This document shows, piece by piece, positions 48,901-60,700 of a stretch of DNA of 64,000 nt; the first letter of the stretch is position 1; every line of letters begins with the position of its first letter. The notes below the pieces were generated by a model. That model did no database searches. It worked only from the letters and a program-made list of their open reading frames with translations, and had not been told where the DNA came from. The DNA is from Paragordius varius (Eukaryota > Nematomorpha): positions 13,471,746 to 13,535,745 of the forward strand of contig OZ176054.1 in the NCBI GenBank assembly GCA_964247055.1, given 5' to 3'. Position numbers and translations under genes: made by a program.

Positions 48901-49866
48901 GATTTTGATGTAACTGTGTTAATGGATTATCGTATATTAAGTTAACATCCATCCGTCACCAAAACCACCCCTTTTCAGTATTAGAATAGATGGAGTTAAG
49001 AATGTTGGACAACTGATTTTGATGTAACTGTGTTAATGGATTATCGTTTAACATCCATCCGTCACCGAAACCACCCCTTTTCAGTATTAGGATAGATGGA
49101 GTTAAGAATGTTGGACAACTGATTTTGATGTAACTGTGTTAATGGATTATCGGTTATTGAGTTTACATCCATCCGTCTCCGAAATCACCCCTTTTCAGTA
49201 TTAGGATAGATGGAGTTAAGAATGTTGGACAACTGATTTTGATGTAACTGTGTTATTGGATTATCGGTTATTGAGTTTACATCCATCCGTCACCAAAACC
49301 ACCCCTTTTCAGTATTAGGATAGATGGAGTTAGGAATGTTGGACAACTGATTTTGATGTAACTGTGTTAATGGATTATCGTTTTACATCCATCCGTCACG
49401 AAACCACCCCTTTTCAGTATTAAGATAGATGGAGTTAGGAATATTTGACAACTGATTTTGATGTAACTGTGTTAATGGATTATCGTTTTACATCCATCCG
49501 TCACCAAAACCACCCCTTTTCAGTTTTAGGATAGATGGAGTTAGGAATGTTGGACAACTGATTGATGTAACTGTGTTAATGGATTATCGGTTATTGAGTT
49601 TACATCCATCCGTCACCGAAACCACCCCTTTTCAGTATTAGGATAGATGGAGTTAAGAATGTTGGACAACTGATTTTGATGAAACTTTGTTAATGGATTA
49701 TCGGTTATTGAGTTTACATCCATCCGTCACCGAAACCACCCCTTTTCAGTATTAGGATAGATGGAGTTAGGAATGTTGGACAACTGATTTTGATGTAACT
49801 GTGTTAATGGATTATCATATATTAAGTTTACATCCATCCGTCACCGAAACCACCCCTTTTCAATAT
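36972..49866. repeat. 114-bp satellite array, about 113 monomers, with higher-order repeats
   Basis: The monomer runs from one CAGTATTAGGATAGATGGAG to the next in 114 bases. It includes TGTTGGACAACTGATTTTGA, TTAATGGATTATCGGTTATT and CATCCATCCGTCACCGAAAC. Most monomers differ by only a few bases. Diagnostic variants recur at fixed spacing: CGTATATCCAG, CGTATATTAAG, CCGCCACC, CCCCATTTCAG and GGACCTAGGAATATTTGAC. Blocks of several monomers have therefore been copied together; one block of about 1.8 kb is repeated nearly exactly (46245 onward and 48044 onward). Monomers missing 3, 4 or 8 bases are interspersed. On the minus strand a 38-codon frame spans each monomer, usually ending in TGA. Confidence 0.97.
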
Positions 49867-50882
49867 TAAAATGGATGAAGATGATTTATTGTCAAAATTT
49901 AAAAAACATTAAATTTAATAAAATGATTGTTGCGCAAGTTAAAGAAGCTCATGCTTAAAACAATTTGTTAACTATATCAAAAATCTTATTATACCAAACA
50001 TTTGACAGTCAAAGCATTAAAACTAAAAGACAAATTTTTTTATTAAAACAATCTTACTTTTCATAACCTAGATATCGTTGTTTTAGCTATTTCGTATGAA
50101 TAGTTACGCCATATTGCAAGATATTTCCTACATAAATTATATAATTGCAAAAGTTATATAATTGACATAAATCCCCGTTTCCCATAAAGAGATGACTTGA
50201 ATTTAAAGGGAATTAAGAGAAGATATGGTTAATTTTTTTAAATATTTAATTTTTACACGTTGTCTTTGCAGTATGTAAATTACTCTAAATTTCGCTCAAT
50301 AATGAATAAAAAATGCTATAAATTCATTTCAAAGTATAACTCTATATCCAAGATGATAACTAATAGCTTAATTTTTAGGAAGTATTTTTAAAACTTTTTG
50401 CTTGATATCTACCTACTTTAGGGCTCTCATATTTACATAAAATTTAAATATTCTATTTCTTTAAATTGGCTATAATACTATATAACATATGATATTCAGA
50501 ATAATAACTTAGATTGGGCAGAAGTATGAATTTTTTAAAATATTAATAAATGGAAATTTATTATACTGATTATACCCGTCTTTGTAAAGAATTATAGGCC
50601 TAAAAGTTAATCACACAACAATATAAGGGCTGTCTGTGATCGATAAATGTTTCATTAGTTTTGTACACCAAAGAGGTCAATGATTAATTTTTTAATTTAA
50701 CACAATAGATTCCCACATCAAGTGGAATTATTTAAATTTCGCTAACAACGCATACTTTGTGTGTATACATTGAATGATTTAGGACATTCATTATCACGCT
50801 TTTTATCTAACAAAATTAACTGATAAATATCTTCATGTGTTATATATACATAAAATTTATTATATAAAAAACGATCAATTAA
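49867..50882. other. Spacer between satellite and hydratase gene
   Basis: No gene is seen. Faint MITE-1-like pieces (AAAAGACAAATTTTTTTATT and ATAAATTATATAATTGC at about 50.02-50.28 kb) suggest an old, largely decayed copy. Confidence 0.4.
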
Positions 50883-51564
50883 TTAATTTCCTTTAAAAAT
50901 TGGTTTCCTTTTTTCGGTAAATGCTTTTAAGCCTTCCAATCTGTCGTTTGAATAAATGACCTAAATATTATGAAATTTATTATAGACAAATTGTTCAATG
51001 GCATAATTAATTATTGGAATTTTACGTACAGTTTCATAACAAGTTCTTTCAATTTCTAAACCATTTTGTATTGTTGTGTTCATTCCTTCATCTATGGCTT
51101 TTTTAGCACAACGAATACTCAAAGGACTCTACAAAAATAAAGCAAAGAAAAGTATAATTCAAAAGACCAAAGGTTGAAACTAATGATTTGTCCTAAATCA
51201 ATAGAAAAAAAATCGATTAACACAAGCTTAATTAATTATCTCATTCAAAAACCTCCTCTTATAAATTTTACATTAAGGTAAATAATATATTTGAATATAA
51301 ATTTAGCTGAATTATTTACACAATTTTGCAAAATTTGAGTTGCTAATTTTAGGGATCTCTCGTAAGCTGGGAAAATGACATTCCTATGTTCGTTTGAATT
51401 GTTCTCTATTATAATAAATGAGCTATAATTATAAAAAATGATTAAAAATATGTAATCTAATCGGATATAGACATATTTACTATTTTTCATCGGTTCAAAA
51501 TAATATTCATGACCTAAAAATATGGTTCCATTTGTTTTACATATTCCAAAAAAATGTCAAGAAA

Positions 51565-51830
51565 GTCCAATTATGGATAAACAAGCAAAACGTAAAAAAA
51601 AATAAATATTTTTCCTCAAAAGACAACCATACTTTTTAAATCTAAAATTTTCCTTTATAATTATTCAAAATCGTTATATATTTAATTGATTATGATTCCA
51701 TATACATCTCTATTTCCAAATTTAAACATTAAAATTAAAAAATTCGAGATTAAAAAAGTATTGTTGTCTTTTGAAAAAAATGTTTGCCTTTAAATTTTTA
51801 AGTTTTGCCCGTATAAATTCTACTTTTACT
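51565..51830. mobile_element. MITE-1 copy in hydratase intron
   Basis: The arms contain AAAAGACAACCATACTTTTT on the left and AGTTTTGCCCGTATAAATTC on the right. Confidence 0.7.
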
Positions 51831-52274
51831 GCATATACCAAAACAAAAAAATTCGATTAATAGAGAATCAGGTAAAAAATTGGAAAAAAGTAACTTTTAA
51901 AATAAACATTTTCCTTGAATCGTTAATCGGGTTATTAACCGCCTCTAAAATAAGCATAAGGATTTTGGTCAAAAATAATTAGTGGTTCTAAAAGGGTTTA
52001 AGTTAAGTGTTTGAATTAAAAACCTGTCTGAGGTATGTGGTCAATTTTGATGGATTGATTAACTAAATCCAGCTGTTCGGCCGATTGTCCATCAATAATA
52101 GAACCGGAGAAAATGAGTTCTTTAGCTTTAAGAGTACCAATCAGCCTTGTTAATCTTTCGGTTCCACCTTCAAAAAGGAAAATAATTCTTAATAATTGGG
52201 TTAGTTTTAGGAAAAGGAAAAGCTTTTTAAACATAAAAAATATATGAATTATGCGTTCCGTCTTACAACATTAC

Positions 52275-52496
52275 TCTAAAGCAGTGCTCTTTTTTTGTTG
52301 AGGCCTTAGCAAATTGAAATAAAAATTGTTGCGCCCCTCAAAAAAAGATAAAAATGTAAAATATTTTATATTATAAGCTTAATCAATGAGATCCTATATT
52401 GCTAACAAATTATGATAATTTACCTAAAATTCTTCGATTTGTTTAATTTATTATTTAATTAAATTCGCCAAATTATTCGCGTTGAAAAGCACTGTT
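52275..52496. mobile_element. hAT-type MITE with target duplication
   Basis: It begins CAGTGCTCTTTTTTTG and ends AAAAGCACTG. It is flanked by near-identical 8-mers (CTCTAAAG on the left, TTCTAAAG on the right), the target size of hAT elements. It lies in a hydratase intron. Confidence 0.7.
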
Positions 52497-52712
52497 CTAA
52501 AGCCTTTTTTATGCGCAAAAATTTAGTAAAATTTGAACAAAATGAACCTAAATGATAAAAACGTTATTATATATAAATTTAATTATCGAATTCATCATTA
52601 ATATATATTCAAATGTATACCAGCTCCAGGAATGATGCCTAATTTCGTTTCAACTAAACCAAGCTTAGAAGTGTCAGCTATAGTGATATATATTGTTAGG
52701 TATAAGTTTCTA

Positions 52713-52850
52713 TACAGTAAAAATAAAAGTGCTAAAATTAAGATATTAAATTAAATATAACCCTTATGATTTATGTTAAAATATGTGATAGAGTTTTTCC
52801 TTTTTTGAAAAAACTATTTACCTATATATTTAACGTTCTGTCTTTACAAT
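52713..52850. mobile_element. MITE-1 remnant
   Basis: Only CAGTAAAAAT at the left and TATATTTAACGTTCTGTC at the right are recognisable. Confidence 0.4.
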
Positions 52851-54137
52851 TAATAAATTCGAATAAAAAATATATTAAATACTGGTTATTCTCATATCAG
52901 CTGATAAGGCCAATTCTAAACCTCCACCGAAAGCTGAACCATCTAAAGCCGCAATCGTTAATTGAGGAAGTCGATAGAAACGTTGGAAAAGATTGCGCAT
53001 TTTTTGAACATGATCTCCAACCCGTTCTATTGGCATAGCTATTCTTTATTTAAGATCTGCCCCTAAAAAATCATCGAAATATTTGATTGCTACAGATAAC
53101 AGTAAATATAGAAATAACTAATTTTTAAAATTATTCTTTATTTAAATGTGTAAATGGTAATTTTTTAAGAAAAGCATAATATTTGTTTTATATAACCTAA
53201 CGTGTGATTACATTGTAAAGTAAATTTGAAATTTTGAATTTTTAATGATGGTTTTAGACAAATATTCTCATTCTAGTTTCTATAGGCACAAAAATATCGT
53301 TTTAGAATTAGTTTTGTAACAATTAAATGAACATCTTATTAGTGGAGATTGCAAATCACACACAGTTGCTTATATCCCACTATTTAGGATCCTAAAATAA
53401 AATTTTAAAAAAAATCGTAAGAAATTTTCAACATGTCTTTCCAACAAAGCCAGCCAGCACCTTGGACTTAAAAAACAATTGCCTCTCTGCAAATAATCCA
53501 AAAAATTTGTGATATTCGAATAAAACAAATTAAAATAAAAATAAGGTTAATACTCGTTTACAGCTATCATTAAAATAGTCAAAACAAATTTTTACAAAAT
53601 TCATCATTTAAATTATTTTTTGTTCGTGGTTTACTGATTTAAATAAAATCTGGAAAAACTTAAAAAGAAGACTATGGACGAAACACGTTACAGAGCTCGG
53701 ATAGATCTAGGTGGCAAAAGTGGAGCCAATATTTAATGGGTTCTTTTTTCTTAAAAATTAAATTTTATTAATGGGAAAAAGACCTGAGCAAAAAACACCG
53801 GGAACAAGGCTACGTAAAATGATTGCATGACAATTCGTTTCTTTTGAAGCGGTTTCAACGTGATTTGACAGCTATATTATTTAAAATATATTTTCAAACT
53901 AAATAAAATTACATATTAGCTTTATTTGACATAAAATGGATTAAATTAGCATACTAAATCGAGCATTTCTAAGTTTAAGGCATTTTTTACAGTTGGTCTG
54001 TTTAACTCAATAGCATAAATTCCTACAATAATTTTAGATATACCTAAATTTTTATCTATTATTTTGAATGTGCAGATATTCTTCATACCAGCAATGTCAA
54101 ATTTTTGAGACATGCAGTAAAATAATTTTAAACGCAT

Positions 54138-54935
54138 TTAAATCAACCCATGCGAGACGATTTTTTATAGTAAATCATATGCTTAACCTAAAAAATTATA
54201 TTATTCTAGTTTTTAAAGCGAAAAGGAAGGAGTTTTTCAAACAAAATAAAGTTTTATTTGTTGTCTAATTTTTTAAAAAAATTAAGATGATCCACATGTA
54301 TAGGGACTATGAGGTAGTATTGTCCAAGTAACAGTTAAAATTATTACAAAAACAAATAAATTTAATATAAGGCTGCTCTACTTTTTAAAACTCATTATTA
54401 AACATATTTAAATATGTTTTAAATATTTTACGATAATAAAGTACAAAAAATAACTTATTCTGATAGAAAAAAGTATTATTATGATGGTGCTTATGGTTTT
54501 GGACCTTATGAGTGATATAAGAAAGTTATTTATATTTTTGTGGTGGAAAATGGCATAATTTGAGCAATAATTTGTAAAAAAACTTTTAATGAAAACTGAT
54601 TTGCTTATTACAAAAACACTAAATATATCATAAACTACCTATAAAGGCAAAACTATATTTTTACAATAATTTAATTTTTAGATATTGGCTGCGTCACACT
54701 TTTCTTTCTTCTAAGAGCTAGTGCTTTTAGACGCCAAAATGCCGGGATTGCGCCATAAAATATTGAAGTATTATATTATATTTAAAAAAATTTATAAAAA
54801 ATACATACTTTTACCAAAATTGTAAGCGTATTTTCTCCTATATTTAGGCATGATGGAAACAGTATAAATCGCTTTTTGATAGTAAAAATACTTTTTTAAT
54901 ATATGAATGATGCTGATCGTAAAATTAGTTAATTT
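54138..54935. other. Intergenic, no gene seen
   Basis: AT-rich sequence upstream of the hydratase gene. No exon, promoter or repeat can be named with confidence. Confidence 0.4.
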
Positions 54936-55222
54936 TCAAAAATTGAAATTATGCGGACATAACGTAAAAATATAAAGACAAATATTTTTTTCTAAAAGAC
55001 AACCATGCTTTTTACAACCTTAATGTTTCCCATATAAGCTATTGAATTACAAATGTAATTGAATTGATTGTGTTAGTAATTTATATATATTTATTTCATA
55101 CTTTGCCATTTAAAACAATGAGTTATATTGAAATGAGTCAAGATTTAAAAAGTATGGTTGTATTTTAGAAAAAAATAATTGTTTTATTTTCACTTATGTC
55201 CGTATAATTTAGGTTTTCACTG
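54936..55222. mobile_element. MITE-1 copy at the left breakpoint of duplication copy B
   Basis: It contains TGAAATTATGCGGACATAAC on the left and ends TATGTCCGTATAATTTAGG...CACTG. Its right edge coincides with the first base of homology to the block at 29995-32715. Confidence 0.75.
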
Positions 55223-55224
55223 TG

Positions 55225-55470
55225 GCTTGAATTTCATTGTTGTAATATATTATGTTAGTTGATGCGTTACGACCTAATAAAGTATCAGGATTACCGGATA
55301 TTTTTAGTTTACGCTCATTTTCGCGAAAGATTTCTTCACAGCGCCATCAAATCAAATTAAAGAGGTGTCCGCTTTTCATTAGCCAATTCACGAAAAGTTA
55401 AATGCATAGAAAAAAATAAACTGAAGATTATATTATATTGTAAAAACTTACGGATTGGAATCAAAGCCGT
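55225..55470 (-). pseudogene. Decayed 5' fragment of the charged-protein gene
   Basis: The minus strand retains the upstream non-coding exon with its CC|GTAAGT donor, the start codon region (ATGAAAAGCGGACACC) and about 60 codons' worth of exon 1, cut off by the MITE at 55222. Relative to the intact gene at 28456-30200, the acceptor AG is lost and a stop appears within a dozen codons. Confidence 0.8.
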
Positions 55471-55489
55471 ATGTGACTGATATACATTC

Positions 55490-55720
55490 ATGGATATTTT
55501 ATGGACAAAAAGTGTAAAAAGAAACTTTATTTTTAAAAGACCATACTTTTAAAATCCTGATTTTTTATAAATCATTATTAAAATTTGCATAGTATGAAAA
55601 TAATGATATATAATAGTAACACATTCCATTATATATTTTACGTTTCTGATTAAATAATTTTTTGGTAAATATACGGATAAACAAAGTATGGATGTATTTT
55701 GAGAATAATATCATTTAAAA
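55490..55720. mobile_element. MITE-1 remnant, in copy B
   Basis: It has a left arm ATTTTATGGACAAAAAGTGT and a core resembling TGATATATAATAGTAACACA, at the position corresponding to the remnant at 30317-30450 in copy A. Confidence 0.5.
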
Positions 55721-56070
55721 AGATTTGCCCGTGAAACCACCCAGATTAAAAACAAAATGCAAATTTTAACCCTGTTTATATGGCGCTTTACAATAATATA
55801 TGGCACTAACATTCAACTAAATAATTATTAATGATATGCATTGTTTTCAAAAAATTTTCATTGTGGTGGCATACATAATCTTACTTATATTTATAATAAG
55901 ATATATATCGTACTATCGGAACTATTTCCACATAGGAAGAATTTATTTTAGTGGGAGGGGTGTAAATATGTGAGACCCCGGGTGCATTATAAAATTTAAT
56001 AAGAATATTGTTTTAATAATTGTAATATATTAATTTGAAGCCAGCGTTTACCAAAATTAATCGTATATAA

Positions 56071-57208
56071 CACTGCTCAACAAGGTTTTGCACCACCCCA
56101 TTATTTTTGCATTTTCTGATACCTAATGGCATGGAAAGGCCAAACAAAAAAGAAAATTGAGGCCACCAATAGGATTTTTCCGAAATTTAATTTTTAAATT
56201 TGTATTTAATTTAAAAATAACAATCATTCCTCGTGTACATATGTTTAAATATTCAAACGAACAAGTCGATACAAGTAATATTCCATGCATGAATAACAAA
56301 ATTCTAGGCATTAAATAAGATACTAAACAAGCTAAGAGCCAAAGTATTAAAAATCTAAAAGGGGCTTATGTATAGTGTGATAGATCCGGGCGGCTGCACA
56401 AGCTCTGCATATCCCCCAAGCGATCCAATTATGCCAGATATGGCAAACATAACAATAAGTAATCGTAAAGCACGATAAGAGAGACTTTCAAGCAAAATCC
56501 AGGCAAATTGACATGTCAAATTAATCAATTCACAGAATAAACTTGGATAAATTCTACAATTAAATTGAATAAAAAGATTAGGTAAATACAAATGGTCCAA
56601 TCCCAAAATAGTAAATTCTACTAAAAGTGGCTACACAACATCCATCTGAAATTAAAAATACAAAACAACCAATAATTTTAAAAAATAAAGTATATCCACT
56701 AGGTATAAATAAAGGATTTTTTGTAAGAACCAACCCAAGAAAAAAGCCTAATAAATACTCGAAAGAACGAAAACTAACAAAAAAATATAGCCTATCTGAA
56801 AGCCGAAGGTTTAAACCATAGAATGCCTTTTTTAGTATTTTTTAAAAAAAATTTTATACGTATTAAAAATTCACTTGAAAGAAAAAGACTAAATTTTGGC
56901 GTTTAAGTCCGTACTATTTTTTTCTCTCTGATATTTAAATGACATATATTTATTCAAAAGATAGAGTTTAAAACGCTTTAATAAATGATATTAAGTTTAT
57001 AATATAATAACATTTTATTATAAAGTTATATTTAATTTTCTCTCGATTTTCTCTTGTTTTTGAAAAATTGAAAAACCTATAATATTTCAAAATTCTGATT
57101 GGCGGGATCAAAAATTTTTTCACCTTCGGTTTTAAAACACTGAAATTAGTCATAATTTAAAAAGTTTGAGTGGTGGTGCTCAAAAATGTCCAAATTTGTC
57201 GACTGGTG
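56071..57208. mobile_element. TIR-3 element, subfamily b, inside copy B
   Basis: It is inverted relative to the copy at 17139-18273 and about 1.14 kb long. Ends are CACTGCTCAACAAGG and the complement of CACCAGTCGACAAATTTG. A TAA target duplication lies at 56068-56070 and 57209-57211. It interrupts sequence that is continuous in copy A near 30.91 kb. Confidence 0.85.
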
Positions 57209-57776
57209 TAATTAATAAGATTCGATTTTGTGAACTATATTGTAAATATAGCTAACGGGTGAATCGAAATTATATTTGCCTTAATTTTGAATATAAAATA
57301 TATATAAATTACCCAAGAAATTTATAGGACATACCACTGGACAGGGAATTGAAGCGTTAAAAGAAAGAATTTAAAATAGATAAAAGATAAGTTTATAAAT
57401 TAAGGTTTAAAATAATCTTTTGCTCCCAGCATGATTTGATCATATTATAATTATATAGTAAACATATTACCATTATCATGACTCCTAAACCTATAAGATT
57501 TGAAGTTAAATTGTTTTTTCAGGTAAGAATTTAGCTAATATATAGATTTTTCTATATAATTTTTCACCTATTTTATTACAAAAAAATTGTAAATTAAAAA
57601 CATGTGCAAATCAATGGGCGTTAAAAAAATGAAAATTTTAACCGATTGTAACGCAAAAAAATGTTTTTTTAACCTAAAAATATTATTAAAATATTTATTA
57701 ATGTTGGTATTGTTTGTGTGTTTAAGGCTATTTTACAATTCTTTGTGACAATAAGAACAATTCTTTTAATTAAAAA

Positions 57777-60700
57777 ATGTATAAAAATTTATATTTCCTG
57801 CCTTATTTTTTTGGTATTTTCTTGCGACGTCAGTATGCGTTCGTGTTTGTTTCCAAAGCACCAACTTACTTTCAATATCAAAATACTTCGGATTCAGAAT
57901 TAACCGATAACTTTAACACAATCGATGATATATCTGGTAATGTTGAGTTTTCCAACAATTTCAGTTTTGTATATGCTGAAAAATTACCGGATAATTATTT
58001 AAGTTCACAAATGCAAACTGAATTCCAAAGGCCAATAAGTCTCAAAGATAATCGCGAATTGTTAAAGGGCCGAACATGGGAAGAATACGAATTAGTTCAA
58101 AGATATATGACATATCTTGATAATAATCAAACTATTATAGATAAAAAAAGTTCTACCAAAAATGTTTTTGCGCCCTCAACCAAAAGCAATGGCCTATTTG
58201 AAACGGATATTGTGTTGACACCTCAAACAGCCCAATATTATTTCGGACGCAATTTTCCTCAAACAACGGAACAGAATTTGAATTCAATATTACCCAAAAA
58301 AGTTTCGCGGGTTTATAAAACATGGAAAGATATGATGCCAATACGATATAAATTGGAAGACCTGGAAGGTTAGTAATTAATTTTGTTTCATTTTGATAAA
58401 TATGAAATGTAAATAGTTAAAACTTTGTATTAGTGTCTAATATTTTATAAGCCTAAACAGTTAAATTTATATTAGACATAGTGATCCATTGAAATAAAGT
58501 TAAACAGCACATAATATGGAGATGATTAAATTTAGATGTTTAACGGCATTAACTATTAGGTAGGTAGGTAGGTTGATTCCCATTTAATTAACTATATTTA
58601 GTGGTTTAGTAATATAATATACTTTTTCTAGAGCAACACATATAATTATTTTTATTAGATAAATTGCTAAATGATCAAATTATTGAAGCAATATATCTTT
58701 GGAATTTGACTTGCGTACGCTTCCAAGCCATACCTGACAACTCAAATGAAACTGTCCAAGGAGATCATTTAGTATTTTTTTCGGGGGCTGGGTAATTCAT
58801 AATACCTATTTCTTTCAAAAACAAAAGTTTACATTTACTATTGTTAGCTGTTGGTCCTACATTGGTAAGACAGGCGGAGAACAAACTATTTCAATAACAA
58901 CGAAATGTGCGAAAGTATGTAATTATATTATACCATTTGTCAGTCAAAAGCAACACTTTTCCAACCAAAAACAACATTTTTAGTTCCGTTACTATGGAAA
59001 ATATTGCGGTTGGTTAAAAGACGTTGCTTTTGACTGAAAAAATGGTATTAAAGCAATTTGAAACAATCTTTTGCCGTAGATATATGGATTTTGTTTAATA
59101 TTAAAATTAATATTTTTTGTCATACCTTTTATGTATAGATGTGAATTGGTAATACAATTAATTAAATATTTTATTGTAATTATATCTGTGGCTCCCAACC
59201 TTATTTTGTTTAAGCCCCACCAAATCGAAAAAAAAATTCTTGCGCCCCCTCTCAAAATCCAAGATATTATAAAATCCCAATCAATAAGATCCTTATATCA
59301 CCATTTTTTAAAATATTTTTCCATATCAGTAAAAAGTCATAATTAGCAGCTAAAAAATTTCAATTTGTTTCTACTAATATTTAATTAATTCTCCAATTTT
59401 TTCGCGCCCTTATATTTTTCTATGCTCATCTTGGGGGCGTTGCTCTCCTTTTGGAACCACTGATTAGAAAGTTTATATTGGAAAAGTAAGGTTTACAAAA
59501 CTATGGTGGTTTTTAGAAAAAAATATTTGACTTTTAACTTTTACGTTATGTCCCTGCATATAGTTTCCGTTTTTATCGTAAACTAACGGTAGGTGGGTGA
59601 AATAGCTCATGAAATTGGTCACGCTTTAGGTTTTTGGCACGAACAAAGTCGACCAGATCGAGATTTTTATGTTGAAGTTCAATACCAAAATTTGGAGAAT
59701 GATGCTTATCGTAATTTTGCTAAAGTTGCCAAAAATAATACCAAAATCCTAACTATTCCATACGATCTCAGTTCCATAATGCACTATGATCCGCATGTAA
59801 TGATTTCTATTTATTATGTATAAATTAGTTGTTCCAGTCAAGCGTGTGTGAGAGAGCTATTAATATAATAAATTAACCATAATTTTAAAGGTCTATGTTT
59901 ATACATTAAATCAAGATAAATCACTGCTAATTTAGCTTGAAAGTTATGTTATAATTGAGGAGATCAAAATCGATCAATAAAATTTGGTTTAATACTCGCT
60001 TTTGATTGAATTTAATTCAGCTACGTAACTATTTTATCAATTACAACCAACCAGTGATTAATCGTGAATGCATCAACCGGTTCCTATTTAATTGTTTTAG
60101 CAAAAATTTGACATATGCCCATAATTGGGAAATGAGAGACAAATCTATTTTTATGAATATCAAGTCAAAATATTCTTGATCAACATTCGGAAATGGTTTT
60201 TTGAGATTTTTGAAATTTGTCATAAATATAAAGAAATGAAGTCAAACTAAAAGGCTTCTGCTCAAAAAACGCTTGACCGTGTCGCATTTAAGGTATGACA
60301 AATAAAAATTATAATATAATAAAATAATTATATTTCTATATTAGGCATTGTCCAAAAATCAGGAACCGACTTTGAAAACGTTAAAACCACGATTGCAACC
60401 TAGTATGGGCAACAGGGAATATCTAACATTCTCTCACGCTAAGGCTATTAATGAAGAATATTGTCCAGGTACTTATACCTATATCAAAGAGTGAGTAACA
60501 TCATGGGTAAATACTAATAGAAAAGGCTAACGAATCAAAATTATTCAATATTAATTGAAAACATCAATATCATGCATATTATTTACCTTTTTGAAATATT
60601 ATATTTTATTATTTCTAATTTGACGTATGAAGGACACGAGTTTGGTCACTTATCTCATAGAGATTAGATGTATATCATATAAAGTCGAAAGTAGCTGTTT

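Larger units (their letters stand above)
50883..54137 (-). pseudogene. AUH/ECHDC2-type enoyl-CoA hydratase family gene with an in-frame stop
   Basis: Minus-strand exons 53062-52883, 52677-52621, 52167-52024, 51366-51320, 51128-51030 and 50960-50883 join in perfect phase. A first exon (54137-53955) encodes IYAIELNRPTVKNALN. The chain follows the crotonase fold: GADLK (first oxyanion-hole strand), then TIAALDGSAFGGGLELAL (second oxyanion hole), GLVETKLGIIPGAGGTERL, AKELIFSG and the C-terminal NDRLEGLKAFTEKRKPIFKGN. This matches methylglutaconyl-CoA hydratase (AUH, leucine breakdown, mitochondrial) or ECHDC2; I cannot separate these. Two oddities point to decay: the codon after GADLK, normally glutamate, is TAA; and the exon expected between 53955 and 53062 was not found, only a weak VHLIVTKLILKRYFCA resemblance near 53.3 kb. 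Splice sites and frame are otherwise intact, so loss is recent or the stop is a sequencing error. Exon 1 carries a 21-nt in-frame insert with GT...AG ends. Confidence 0.7.
55222..59090. repeat. Subtelomeric copy (B) of the segmental duplication
   Basis: It is collinear with 29995-32715. Copy B additionally contains a TIR-3 element at 56071-57208 and a small palindromic MITE at about 58931-59048, both absent from copy A. Copy A contains about 200 bases near 30.53-30.76 kb that copy B lacks. The non-coding shared parts keep clear similarity with frequent small differences. Confidence 0.9.

Noticed and set aside
53260-53345. VHLIVTKLILKRYFCA on the minus strand as the missing hydratase exon
   Set aside because: It lines up loosely with the VRTIIIRSEVPGIFCA segment of relatives, but has no good donor after it and stop codons just before it.
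53440-53860. Plus-strand pieces near 53.45-53.72 kb that hint at a transposase-like reading (ASQHLGLKKQLPLCK, DETRYRARIDLGGKSGAN)
   Set aside because: The pieces are short, in different frames, and lack a diagnostic catalytic motif or terminal repeats.
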